64,000 nucleotides of DNA, taken from NCBI GenBank assembly GCA_964451325.1, contig CAYVHO010000002.1, positions 62,001 through 126,000 of the forward strand, written 5' to 3'. Made by a program: the position numbers and the translations under genes. This DNA comes from JAADHI01 sp964451325. GTDB lineage: Bacteria; Nitrospirota; Nitrospiria; SBBL01; JAADHI01. This document shows, piece after piece, positions 25,720-34,609 of this stretch (the first letter of the stretch is position 1; every line of letters starts with the position of its first letter). The notes below the pieces were generated by a model. It was not told where the DNA came from. It did no database searches and saw nothing but the letters and a program-made list of their open reading frames with translations.

Positions 25720-27177
25720 ATGCCGGAACAAGTTATTTTTGAAAAATCACATCCTGGGCGACGCGGACAGACCTTTCCCGCAAACTGCGACGATTTTGAT
25801 ATCAACAAACTGCTGCCCAAAGACCATCAGCGCCAAAGCGACTTGGCCCTGCCGGAAATCAGCGAAAACGAACTCATGCGTCATTACACCCGACTCTCTC
25901 ATGAGAGCTACGGTGTGGATGAAGGCTTTTATCCGCTCGGCTCCTGTACTATGAAATACAATCCCAAAATCAACGAAGATGTTGCACGTTTTCCGGGTTT
26001 TTCAGACATCCACCCCTTACAACCCCAAGAAAGTGTGCAAGGCGCACTGAAACTGCTCTACGAATTAGAACGGATTTTGGCTGAGATTTCGGGTATGAAA
26101 CAAATCAGCCTGCAACCCGTTGCGGGCGCACAGGGGGAAATGTGCGGCATGCTCATCACCCGCGCCTATCATGAAAAACAGGGCCGACAACGCAAACATG
26201 TCATTATCCCCGATTCGGCCCACGGCACTAACCCGGCCAGTGCACATTTAGCCGGTTATACGATTAAAACCGTACACTCCACGGCCGAAGGCATTATTGA
26301 TGTGGATGATTTACGAAAGGTTGTGGATAAAGACACGGCCGCCCTCATGCTGACCAATCCCAATACTCTTGGACTTTTTGAACGTGGCATTGATGAAGTG
26401 GTTCAAATCGTACATGATGCCAGGGCTCTGGTTTATTTTGACGGCGCAAATCTAAATGCCCTTTTAGGACTCACACGACCCGGTGATATGGGCTGTGACA
26501 TTATGCATTTCAACCTGCACAAAACCTTTTCCACCCCCCACGGCGGCGGGGGACCCGGTGCAGGGCCCGTCGGTGTCTGCGAAAAACTCATTCCCTTTCT
26601 CTCCACACCCCGTGTTGAAAAGAAGGGCGAACACTATTCTTTAGCACAGGATTTCCCTGAATCCATCGGTCGTGTGCACGCATTTTACGGAAATTTTGGC
26701 ATTCTTGTTCGGGCCTATACCTATATCAGGAGGCTCGGGGCAGCGGGACTTTCTGAAATCAGTCGCAATACCATCATCAACGCCAACTACCTAAAAAAAC
26801 AACTTGAAGCCGACTACGACATCCCCATGCATCGTCCCTGTATGCATGAATTTATTTTATCTGCAAAAAACCTGAAAACACAGGGCATCGGGGCCTGGGA
26901 CATCGCCAAACGTCTCATTGATTACGGCTTTTATCCCCCAACGGTCAACTTCCCTTTGATCATCCCCGAAGCCCTCATGATCGAAGCCCCCGAAAGTGAA
27001 TCCCGAGAGACATTAGATTCCTTTGCGGAAGCACTGCTTCAAATTCGAAAAGAGGTCGATGAAGATCCCCAAAAACTCAAAGATGCACCACAAAGCCAAA
27101 AACTGGGTCGACTCAATGAGGTACTGGCCGCCAGACAACTCAATGTACGCTATGAAAGCAACAATAAGGACAAGTGA
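25720..27177 (+). CDS. gcvPB: Glycine dehydrogenase (decarboxylating) subunit 2
   Basis: 485 residues, the PLP-binding half of the split P-protein of the glycine cleavage system. YPLGSCTMKYNPKINE near residue 70, PDSAHGTNPASAH, the PLP lysine in MHFNLHKTFSTPHGGGGPG, and the C-terminal NFPLIIPEALMIEAPESES are diagnostic. It decarboxylates glycine and passes the aminomethyl group to GcvH. The partner gcvPA and gcvT/gcvH are not next to it; in most genomes gcvPA immediately precedes gcvPB. The start has AGGAA upstream. Confidence 0.95.
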   Translation: MPEQVIFEKSHPGRRGQTFPANCDDFDINKLLPKDHQRQSDLALPEISENELMRHYTRLSHESYGVDEGFYPLGSCTMKYNPKINEDVARFPGFSDIHPLQPQESVQGALKLLYELERILAEISGMKQISLQPVAGAQGEMCGMLITRAYHEKQGRQRKHVIIPDSAHGTNPASAHLAGYTIKTVHSTAEGIIDVDDLRKVVDKDTAALMLTNPNTLGLFERGIDEVVQIVHDARALVYFDGANLNALLGLTRPGDMGCDIMHFNLHKTFSTPHGGGGPGAGPVGVCEKLIPFLSTPRVEKKGEHYSLAQDFPESIGRVHAFYGNFGILVRAYTYIRRLGAAGLSEISRNTIINANYLKKQLEADYDIPMHRPCMHEFILSAKNLKTQGIGAWDIAKRLIDYGFYPPTVNFPLIIPEALMIEAPESESRETLDSFAEALLQIRKEVDEDPQKLKDAPQSQKLGRLNEVLAARQLNVRYESNNKDK

Positions 27178-27201
27178 TTTTTCACAAAAAAGGAGAACCC
27201 C

Positions 27202-28869
27202 ATGATCGTCCATGATGTCCTGATCGTCGGCGCTGGCCTTGCCGGAATGCGCGCCGCGGTTGCCATCCCTTCTCATTTGAATGTTGGCATTATCTCAAAG
27301 GTGCATCCCGTGCGCAGTCACTCCGTGGCCGCTGAAGGAGGTATCAACGCCGCCATCCACCCCGATGATTCCTGGGAAGGGCATATGTACGACACGGTCA
27401 AAGGCAGTGACTGGCTGGGAGATCAAGACGCGATTGAGATCCTCTGCAAGTCGGCCCCCGAAGACATCATGACTTTAGAAAAAATGGGCGCACTGTTTTC
27501 ACGGACGGCAGAGGGGCATATCGCCCAACGAAATTTTGGCGGATTAGGATATCCGCGCACCTGTTATGTCGCGGATCGCACAGGACACGCCCTGGTACAC
27601 CTGCTCTACGAACGACTCGTTAAAAGTCCGGTCAAGGTCTACGAAGAGTGGTATGTCACTTCACTCATTGTCGAAGAAGGTATTTGTTGCGGGGTTGTCG
27701 CGCTCAACTTATTTACCGGAGAACTGCAAGAAATTCAGGCCAAGTCGATTATTTTAGCCACAGGCGGTTATGGACGGGTGTATCACATCTCAACCAATGG
27801 ACTCATCAATACCGGAGACGGCATGGCCATGGCCTATGAAGCCGGTGTTCCTTTGCAGGATTTAGAATTTGTACAATTTCACCCCACAACATTGAAAAGC
27901 ACAGGCATCCTCATTACCGAAGGCGCGCGCGGCGAGGGGGGTTATCTGTTTAATTCACGCGGGGAACGTTTTATGGAAAAATACGCACCCAATGCCATGG
28001 AGTTGGCCAGCCGCGACGTGGTCTCTCGTGCCGAATTTGAAGAAATTATGGCCGGGCGTGGGGTGGATGGCTGTGTCATGCTGGATTTGCGTCATCTGGG
28101 CAAACAGAAAATCATGGAAAAACTGCCGCAAATTTGGGAGCTTTCACTCACCTATGCCGGGGTTGATCCCATTGAAGCCCCCATTCCCATCACCCCCGGG
28201 GTGCATTATTCCATGGGCGGTATTCCCACCAATATAAACTGCGAAACTCCGATGCCAGGACTTTTTGCGGCGGGTGAATGTGCCAGTGCCTCAGTGCACG
28301 GCGCAAACCGACTGGGCGGTAATGCCCTCATGGAAACCATTGTCTTTGGTCGCCGCGCGGGGGAATATGCCGCGCAATATGCCGATGAACATGCACTGCA
28401 AAACATTTCCGATCGACACCTCAAATCTCAAATAAAAAAAATCGAAACCCTCATGTCACAACAAGACGGCGAAAAAATTGGTATCGTGCGAGAAGAAATT
28501 GGAAAAACAATGGCCGAACACTTTGGAATCTCACGCACACAGGAACGAATGGAAAAAGGCAAAGAAAAGTTGGCCGCCCTCCGTACCCGCATCCCGAATA
28601 TCTCGCTGCAAGACAAAGGAAAAATTTTCAATCTGGAATTGATCGAGGCCCTGCAACTTCAATCCATTATGGATTTAGCCGAAGTGCTTGCAGCAGGTGC
28701 AACGGTGCGCTTAGAGTCGCGTGGCGCACATTCTCGCCCGGACTTCCCAAAACGGGATGATGAAAATTGGATGAAACACACCCTGGCTTACAAAACAGAA
28801 GATGGCCCTCAACTAAAATATAAACCCGTCACGATTACGAGCATTCCACCTGCGGAACGGAAGTATTGA
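27202..28869 (+). CDS. sdhA: Succinate dehydrogenase/fumarate reductase flavoprotein subunit
   Basis: 555 residues. The N-terminal GAGLAGMRAA is the FAD Rossmann motif, and HPVRSHSVAAEGGINAA carries the His that binds FAD covalently. The active-site HPTT (VQFHPTTLKSTG), RGEGGYL and HGANRLGGNALMETIVFG motifs are present. Length is close to that of the shorter SdhA/FrdA types. The iron-sulfur and membrane-anchor subunits are not adjacent, which is unusual. The direction of the reaction cannot be told from sequence, so frdA is an alternative name. AGGAG precedes the ATG. Confidence 0.92.
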   Translation: MIVHDVLIVGAGLAGMRAAVAIPSHLNVGIISKVHPVRSHSVAAEGGINAAIHPDDSWEGHMYDTVKGSDWLGDQDAIEILCKSAPEDIMTLEKMGALFSRTAEGHIAQRNFGGLGYPRTCYVADRTGHALVHLLYERLVKSPVKVYEEWYVTSLIVEEGICCGVVALNLFTGELQEIQAKSIILATGGYGRVYHISTNGLINTGDGMAMAYEAGVPLQDLEFVQFHPTTLKSTGILITEGARGEGGYLFNSRGERFMEKYAPNAMELASRDVVSRAEFEEIMAGRGVDGCVMLDLRHLGKQKIMEKLPQIWELSLTYAGVDPIEAPIPITPGVHYSMGGIPTNINCETPMPGLFAAGECASASVHGANRLGGNALMETIVFGRRAGEYAAQYADEHALQNISDRHLKSQIKKIETLMSQQDGEKIGIVREEIGKTMAEHFGISRTQERMEKGKEKLAALRTRIPNISLQDKGKIFNLELIEALQLQSIMDLAEVLAAGATVRLESRGAHSRPDFPKRDDENWMKHTLAYKTEDGPQLKYKPVTITSIPPAERKY

Positions 28870-28998
28870 TTCTTTTTGCCAAAACGTGGTAGGACTTCCC
28901 AGCTTTTAACAATTCTGCAAAAACAAGCAGACCATCAGAATGACAAATCACAATGGGGAGGAGATGCCTTGAAACCGAGAGAGGGAGCGTCTGATTTT

Positions 28999-30249
28999 AT
29001 GGGGCATCTGTTTTATTTCACGATGACACTTCTTCTTGTCGCCTGTGGAAACAACTTCGATCCGACCTCCCCCAGCACACCGCATCCAATCAACATTGTT
29101 CCGGCAAATACACTTGAAAGCCCGGTAAAAAATCTTGGCATTGCCCCTTCCCTCGCAGCTGGAACGGACAATTTCCTCAGAGTGAGTTATTACGATCACT
29201 CTTTTTTTGACGAGAATAATGTGCTTCAATTTTCACGCAATCTTAAATTTGCGCGCTGCACAGACGCAGCCTGCGCTTCATCCACCCTGACCACGGTAGA
29301 CACCACGGGCGATGTCGGGATGAATTCCTCTCTCGCGATGGCGCCGGACGGTTTTGCCCGCATCAGCTATTATGACGCGAGTAATGGAGACCTTAAATTT
29401 GCACGCTGTACAGATGCCGATTGTACAGCACCAACGCTCACCGCCCTAGACAGTACAGGCGATGTCGGCTCAAGTGCATCACTGGTTATCGGCAGCGATG
29501 GTTTTGCTCGGATCAGTTATTATGATGCCAGCAATGGCATGCTCAAATTTGCCCGTTGCACGAATGCGGACTGCACCGCAGCCATCTTAACGGTCATCGC
29601 AGCAATATCGGGTGTTGGTGGTGCTCACAGCGACATCGTGCTGGGGGCCGACGGTTTTGCTCGAATCAGCTACTGGAACTTAAGTTCACTCAATTTGGAA
29701 TATGTGCGCTGCACCAATGCCGATTGCAGCACAAGAACCCAAACAACAATCGATACCAGCGGCACACACACTTTAGGGGCGGGCTCCTCTATCGTACTTG
29801 GATCCGATGGTTTTCCGAGAATCAGTTATTTGGGTGAAGAGTCCGTGCTCGCTCAAAATGGGGTGTCCTCCGTAAAGGGCCAAATCAAATATGCACTATG
29901 TACCAACGCCGATTGCAGCAATCCGACCATTGCCATTGTAGACAGCAGCACACGTTTTGGACAGATTACCAGCCTCAGTATCGCCGCAGACGGTGAGGCT
30001 CGAATTGTTTATTATGACAAGGAAAAGGGTGTCCTCAAATTTTCCCGCTGCGTAAACGCAGCTTGCAGCAGCCCTGTAACAAATACTGCGGATGCCACTG
30101 CCAATACCGGAGACTTCCCTTCCTTGCTCATCGGCACGGATGGCTTCGCAAAAATCGCCTATTTTTACCACACTAACGGAGACTTGAAGCTCGCACAGTG
30201 CACGAACGCGGATTGCACATCAAACAATATCATCACGATTGATCGTTAA
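28999..30249 (+). CDS. Seven-repeat lipoprotein, probable beta-propeller
   Basis: 416 residues from the ATG with GAGGGAG upstream; a longer reading exists but gives no signal sequence. The start MGHLFYFTMTLLLVAC is a lipoprotein signal with Cys16 as lipidation site. After a Ser/Pro linker come seven tandem units of about 45-60 residues with the core GFARISYYDASNGDLKFARC and then TDADC, so nearly every unit carries a C-x4-C pair. Seven such beta-rich units fit a seven-bladed propeller with a disulfide-bonded hairpin in each blade (inference). Location is probably the outer membrane. No enzyme motif is seen; a binding role is a guess. Confidence 0.8.
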   Translation: MGHLFYFTMTLLLVACGNNFDPTSPSTPHPINIVPANTLESPVKNLGIAPSLAAGTDNFLRVSYYDHSFFDENNVLQFSRNLKFARCTDAACASSTLTTVDTTGDVGMNSSLAMAPDGFARISYYDASNGDLKFARCTDADCTAPTLTALDSTGDVGSSASLVIGSDGFARISYYDASNGMLKFARCTNADCTAAILTVIAAISGVGGAHSDIVLGADGFARISYWNLSSLNLEYVRCTNADCSTRTQTTIDTSGTHTLGAGSSIVLGSDGFPRISYLGEESVLAQNGVSSVKGQIKYALCTNADCSNPTIAIVDSSTRFGQITSLSIAADGEARIVYYDKEKGVLKFSRCVNAACSSPVTNTADATANTGDFPSLLIGTDGFAKIAYFYHTNGDLKLAQCTNADCTSNNIITIDR

Positions 30250-30284
30250 ACCTGACATCAATTCAGCACGCAAGACAACTCCCC

Positions 30285-31160
30285 ATGCTAAAACGATTTG
30301 AAGAAACACTTTATAATGATTACGCGCAGGCTTTTAGCGTGGATGAAATCTATTACGAGAATAAAACGGAACACCAACATCTCATCATTTTTCACAACGC
30401 AAAATTTGGCCGGGTCATGGTCTTGGATGGTATTATTCAAACCACGGAGCGAGATGAATTTATCTATCATGAAATGCTGAGCCATGTGCCTATTTTTGCC
30501 CACGGCGCGGTGGAACGCGTATTGATTGTAGGTGGGGGTGATGGGGGAATGCTGAGGGAAGTCCTCCGACATCTGGGTGTCAAAGAGGTTACCATGGTCG
30601 AAATTGATGAAACCGTCATCGAAATCTCAAAAAAATACCTACCCCATCATTCACAAGGGGCTTTTGATGACCCCCGCTTTCACTTAGTGATTTCAGACGG
30701 GGCACAATTTGTGCGTGAAACACAAAAAAAGTTTGATGTGATCATTACAGATTCGACCGACCCCATCGGCCCCGGCGAAAGTCTTTTCAAACTTGATTAT
30801 TACCAAAGCTGCAAAAAATCTCTCGCCAAAGGGGGCATCCTCGTCACGCAAAACGGGGTTGCATTTTTTCAGCCTGAAGAAGCCAAACAAACGGCCCGTT
30901 TCTTTCAGACCCTTTTTGAAGACTGGCATTTTTACACTGCGGCTGTTCCAACTTATGTCGGCGGCATCATGAACTTCGGCTGGGGCACAGACAATGCGGC
31001 GCTGAGGAAAATCCCTTCAGAAACACTTGAAATGCGTTACCGCGCAAGCGGAATGACCACACGTTACTACACCGCAAGTATCCACAAAGCGGCCTTCGCG
31101 CTGCCGCAATACCTGCTTGAAATCATTGGAAAACCGGAGACACACAAACCCACAAACTAA
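30285..31160 (+). CDS. speE: Spermidine synthase (polyamine aminopropyltransferase)
   Basis: 291 residues. N-terminal beta domain (YENKTEHQHLIIFHNAKFGR, VMVLDGIIQTTERDEFIYHE), then the methyltransferase-like fold with GGGDGGMLREVLRH, the acidic VEIDE that holds the nucleoside, and TDSTDPIGPGESLF containing the catalytic Asp. It transfers an aminopropyl group from decarboxylated S-adenosylmethionine to putrescine. A decarboxylase gene that could supply putrescine starts nine bases downstream. speD is not in the window. Confidence 0.95.
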   Translation: MLKRFEETLYNDYAQAFSVDEIYYENKTEHQHLIIFHNAKFGRVMVLDGIIQTTERDEFIYHEMLSHVPIFAHGAVERVLIVGGGDGGMLREVLRHLGVKEVTMVEIDETVIEISKKYLPHHSQGAFDDPRFHLVISDGAQFVRETQKKFDVIITDSTDPIGPGESLFKLDYYQSCKKSLAKGGILVTQNGVAFFQPEEAKQTARFFQTLFEDWHFYTAAVPTYVGGIMNFGWGTDNAALRKIPSETLEMRYRASGMTTRYYTASIHKAAFALPQYLLEIIGKPETHKPTN

Positions 31161-31169
31161 ATCCCCACA

Positions 31170-32342
31170 ATGAATCAAGAAATCCTCACAAATTTTAGGA
31201 ATAAGTACGACTGGAAAAATCTGGTCAAAACACACGGCGCGCCCTTGCTGCTACTGGACTGCGACACCTTGCGTCTGCAATACCAGCAACTCAGCTCAGC
31301 GCTGCCGGGAGTGACCCTTTATTTCGCCGTAAAATCACTCCCCAACGAGACTGTACTCGAAACCCTCAAACAAGCGGGCAGCAATTTCGACATCGCAACA
31401 CAGGGCGAAATCAACTTACTGGAGCAGCGTTCCATCCCACCGCAACGCACCATTCACACCCACCCGATCAAACGGGACACCGACATCCGCGCCTCCATGC
31501 GCTACGGCTGCACAAGCTTTGTGGTGGATAATCTCATCGAATTGGAAAAATTCATTCCCTATCGTGAACGGGTGGGTTTATTGTTGCGTATCGCTTTTTC
31601 AAATGGCAATGCGGTGGTGGATCTCTCAAAAAAATTTGGACTGAACATTGAAAATGCGCCCCGGTTTATTGCCAGTGCAAAAAAGCTTGGCATTCGCATA
31701 AAAGGTTTGAGTTTTCACGTGGGTTCACAATCATCGCATCCCGATGCCCATATATCAGCCATCCATGAGTGTGCATCACTTTTACAGGAAAGCCGGGCCA
31801 GTCATGATGATTCGCCTATGAGTGTGCTCGACATCGGTGGGGGCTTCCCCATTCACTATGATGGCTCCGAAATCGATATTGACGGCTTTTGCACACCCAT
31901 TCGTAAGGTGCTGCAAATGCTGCCCGACAATGTACAGGTCATTGCAGAACCCGGACGTTTTATCGCCGCACCCGCAATGACTTGTGTTTCGTCTGTCATT
32001 GGCATTGCAAAGAGAAATAATCAGCCTTGGTATTATTTGGATGATGGTATTTATGGCTCTTTCAGTGGTCAGATTTTTGATCACGCCAAATATCCAATTT
32101 TTTCGCTCAAAAAAGGAGAGAACCATGCCTCTGTTTTAGCAGGCCCCACCTGCGACAGCATCGACATACTCGCCACAGACATTCTGCTGCCAAAACTAAA
32201 ACTCGGCGATCTTATCATCGCACCCATGATGGGCGCTTATACCAGCGCCACGGCAACGGAATTTAATTTCGTACCTAAAACCCGGATCGTGCCCATTAAT
32301 GGGCCAGCATTGCCGACAGCAGGCATGAGCCGAATTGCTTGA
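31170..32342 (+). CDS. Group IV PLP decarboxylase, ornithine/lysine decarboxylase type
   Basis: 390 residues, alanine racemase-like fold. The PLP lysine lies in YFAVKSLPNETVLETL, HVGSQ follows near residue 190, then LDIGGGFP, AEPGRFIAAP, and GPTCDSIDIL with the active-site Cys contributed to the partner subunit. The length and motifs fit eukaryotic-type ornithine or bifunctional lysine/ornithine decarboxylase; carboxynorspermidine or meso-diaminopimelate enzymes are less likely given the GPTCDSID form. Next to speE, it probably makes putrescine for spermidine. Its 3' end abuts a foreign-looking jetD remnant. Confidence 0.88.
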   Translation: MNQEILTNFRNKYDWKNLVKTHGAPLLLLDCDTLRLQYQQLSSALPGVTLYFAVKSLPNETVLETLKQAGSNFDIATQGEINLLEQRSIPPQRTIHTHPIKRDTDIRASMRYGCTSFVVDNLIELEKFIPYRERVGLLLRIAFSNGNAVVDLSKKFGLNIENAPRFIASAKKLGIRIKGLSFHVGSQSSHPDAHISAIHECASLLQESRASHDDSPMSVLDIGGGFPIHYDGSEIDIDGFCTPIRKVLQMLPDNVQVIAEPGRFIAAPAMTCVSSVIGIAKRNNQPWYYLDDGIYGSFSGQIFDHAKYPIFSLKKGENHASVLAGPTCDSIDILATDILLPKLKLGDLIIAPMMGAYTSATATEFNFVPKTRIVPINGPALPTAGMSRIA

Positions 32343-32745
32343 ATCCGGCATTCAGCTCTTACCCGGCAGTAATCAGGACATCACAATACGCCATGATTCA
32401 TTTTGCAGATTAAATGAGAATGAACAAATAAGAACACAGCTCCAAACTCTCTTCATCACCGAAAATGAAATCAATTTCCTTACTTTCCCAGAGGTCAATA
32501 ACAGCATGGTTCTGTTTGGTAGCGGTTATGGTTTTGAATTTCTTTCAAACGTACTCTGGTTGGCCAAACTCAATATTTATTACTGGGGTGATATTGATAC
32601 ACATGGTTTTGCAATTCTGAATCAGCTTTATGTGGCTAATGAAAGCACTGGTGTCGCGTCAAACGTGAAAGGGAGGTTTGATGAATTTTATGATGATGTT
32701 AAAAAAAGGGACTTCTTTTGTATTGACTATGGAGAATCAATTTAA
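32335..32745 (+). pseudogene. Remnant of Wadjet subunit JetD (DUF2220 C-terminal domain)
   Basis: An open stretch of 136 codons whose middle matches the toprim-like C-terminal domain of JetD: DITIRHDSFCRLNENEQIRT, LFITENEINFLTFPEV, VLFGSGYGFEFL and YYWGDIDTHGFAILNQL. The several hundred residues normally in front are missing, and after NQL the sequence departs from the family (YVANESTGVASNVKGRFDEF and on). So both ends are broken. The first codons overlap the end of the decarboxylase gene. Wadjet (JetABCD) cuts circular plasmids, but no jetA, jetB or jetC is in the window. I regard it as a leftover of a lost defence locus. Confidence 0.7.
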
Positions 32746-32813
32746 TGTACAAAAAATCTAAAAAAGCATCCTCCCGCCGAACGAAAACCTCTAGACGATC
32801 AAGAATATATTCT

Positions 32814-32875
32814 GACTATTTTTCAATATAATGAACAATAGTCTTGACTATTTTTCAATATAATGAATAATAGTC
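32814..32875. repeat. Two tandem 30-bp dyad repeats before the DUF4143 ATPase gene
   Basis: Copies at 32814-32843 and 32846-32875 differ at one base. Each is a dyad: GACTATT, one base, TTCA, ATATAA, TGAA, one base, AATAGTC. They are two bases apart, and the second ends three bases before the ATPase start codon. TTGACT (32844-32849) and TAATAG (32868-32873) inside could serve as -35/-10 with an 18-base spacer, giving an almost leaderless transcript. An operator bound by a dimeric or autoregulating protein is the simplest reading (inference). Confidence 0.7.
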
Positions 32876-32878
32876 AGA

Positions 32879-34012
32879 ATGAAACGTTATCTCTACAGTA
32901 CAATTCTTTCCGACCTAGGCAAGAAGTTGGTTCTGTTGACCGGACCGCGCCAGGTTGGAAAAACGACGCTGGCAAAAGCCTTGATGGACAACTATCGCCG
33001 ACCACAGTATTTGAATTGGGATGTTACCGATGATCGCCACATCCTGATCCAGCAAAGCTGGCATCCTCGTGCCGACCTGCTTGTCCTAGACGAAATTCAC
33101 AAGATGCCACATTGGAAAACATATCTGAAGGGTGTGTTCGACGGACGCAGCAAGGGACAAGCGATCTTGGTGACCGGCAGTGCGAGGATGGAAACCTTCC
33201 GGCAATCGGGGGAATCCTTGGCCGGGCGATATTTTCAGATACGACTCCATCCTTTTTCAGTCTCAGAGTGGCAAGGTTTGACCGGGGCTGAACCTGATGA
33301 TGCCCTCGATCGCCTGATTGAGCGAGGCGGTTTTCCAGAGCCTTTTTTGGCAGAAGACCCCGTCCAGGCCGAGCGGTGGCGGCAGCAGTACTTTACAGAT
33401 CTTGTGCGTGAGGACGTACTGGAATTCAGCCGCATCCAGGAAATCAGAGCAATGCGTCTTCTTTTAGAATTACTTCGGGAGCGGATTGCTTCTCCGCTTT
33501 CCATTGCTTCACTCGCGCGCGATCTTCAGCTTGCACCGAATACTGTGACGAAATATCTCGATATTTTGGAAGCACTCTATATTATTTTTCGAGTGCGTCC
33601 CTATCATCACAATGTGGCTCGGGCCATCCTCAAAGAACCCAAGGTCTATTTCTTCGATACCGCTTACGTGGGTGGCAACATCGGAGTGAAGTGGGAAAAT
33701 GCCTGCGCCGCCATGTTGCTCAAACATACGCACTTCGAGCAGGATGTAAGAGGCAAACCCGCAAGTCTCCATTATTTGAGGACGAAAGAAGGGACAGAGA
33801 TTGATTTTGTATTGTGTGAAGCGGGTGTTCCAACACAACTGATTGAATGCAAGACGACGGACAAACGAGCAGCACCTTCGCTCATCAAATTCGCCGAGCA
33901 CTTTCCAGAGGCTGCGGCCATCCAGTTAGTACGCGAACTACGGCAGGAGGAATATCACAAGGGTGTGTCCATTGTGAAAGGGGCAGCTTGGTTGGCGGAG
34001 CTTGCTGCGTAA
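32879..34012 (+). CDS. AAA family ATPase with DUF4143 domain
   Basis: 377 residues. N-terminal AAA_14-type ATPase with Walker A GPRQVGKT near residue 22, Walker B LLVLDEIH near 67 and sensor VTGSARME. The C-terminal half is the DUF4143 module, including the winged-helix-like SPLSIASLARDLQLAPNTVT and a PD-(D/E)xK-like end (YLRTKEGTEIDFVLCE, then LIECKTTD). Members are common in accessory regions and their role is unresolved. No ribosome-binding site is seen; the ATG sits three bases after a repeated dyad. Neighbours (jetD remnant, MITE-like end) mark it as acquired. Confidence 0.88.
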   Translation: MKRYLYSTILSDLGKKLVLLTGPRQVGKTTLAKALMDNYRRPQYLNWDVTDDRHILIQQSWHPRADLLVLDEIHKMPHWKTYLKGVFDGRSKGQAILVTGSARMETFRQSGESLAGRYFQIRLHPFSVSEWQGLTGAEPDDALDRLIERGGFPEPFLAEDPVQAERWRQQYFTDLVREDVLEFSRIQEIRAMRLLLELLRERIASPLSIASLARDLQLAPNTVTKYLDILEALYIIFRVRPYHHNVARAILKEPKVYFFDTAYVGGNIGVKWENACAAMLLKHTHFEQDVRGKPASLHYLRTKEGTEIDFVLCEAGVPTQLIECKTTDKRAAPSLIKFAEHFPEAAAIQLVRELRQEEYHKGVSIVKGAAWLAELAA

Positions 34013-34107
34013 ATCCTCGCCCTGAAGTTTTTGATAGAATACGTCATAAAAGTCAGGAATTAAACAGCCCACTATTTTCAAAATTTGAACCGACAGTAAG
34101 CGCTTTA

Positions 34108-34169
34108 GCGACGCAGAAACTGGGAATTTTTGCCTTGAAAAAACATTCATGACTTAATCAGAGCGTCCC
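34108..34169. repeat. Diverged relative of the MITE end found in the nuo operon
   Basis: Read on the minus strand from 34169 this begins GGGACGCTCTGATTAAGTCA and continues to CTGCGTCGC. Aligned by hand with 2087-2149 of the nuo element, I count about 51 of 63 positions identical with one single-base gap. No matching second arm or TA duplication is evident, so it may be one end of a decayed or larger element. It lies in the gap between the DUF4143 ATPase and the PilZ gene. Confidence 0.6.
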
Positions 34170-34234
34170 AAAATGTATCGGATACACATATTGATATTTG
34201 TTTATTGAAAAAAGATATGTTATAAAACTCGACT

Positions 34235-34609
34235 ATGGTGGATAAAAGGCAGCACATCAGAGTCCCCTTTTCTGGAAAGGCAAGACTCTCCACTCGAGAC
34301 GATGTCCCCGTTGATGTCACCATCAGCAACATGAGTTTTGGAGGCCTTCTCTTTCACACGGCTCATGTCTTCGAACTCGGGAAACAAGTCGCAATCAATA
34401 TCAGTGGGACCCATGAGGACAAAGACTTTCGCGAGCTGGTGACAGGGAGGATCGTGGCCGTGCATCGTGGTCCAGTGGGCAACTCCTTTGGCATTCGCTT
34501 CATCTCTTATTTGACTCAGGAAAAATCACCCTGCCTCTACAACTGGGTGGACAGCCACGAGGGAAAACCCATTCCTTCTTTTTTAAGAAACAGTACAGGC
34601 GCGGTTTAA
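34235..34609 (+). CDS. PilZ domain protein (c-di-GMP binding)
   Basis: 124 residues, one domain. The cyclic di-GMP motifs are present: RxxxR at RQHIR (residues 5-9) and NxSxxG at NMSFGG (about residues 32-37). The rest is the six-stranded barrel. It probably acts as an adaptor or effector under c-di-GMP control; no partner domain is attached. A perfect TGTATC-G-GATACA palindrome lies about 50 bases upstream (34174-34186) and could be an operator. Its TAA overlaps the ATG of the next gene (TAATG). Confidence 0.85.
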   Translation: MVDKRQHIRVPFSGKARLSTRDDVPVDVTISNMSFGGLLFHTAHVFELGKQVAINISGTHEDKDFRELVTGRIVAVHRGPVGNSFGIRFISYLTQEKSPCLYNWVDSHEGKPIPSFLRNSTGAV

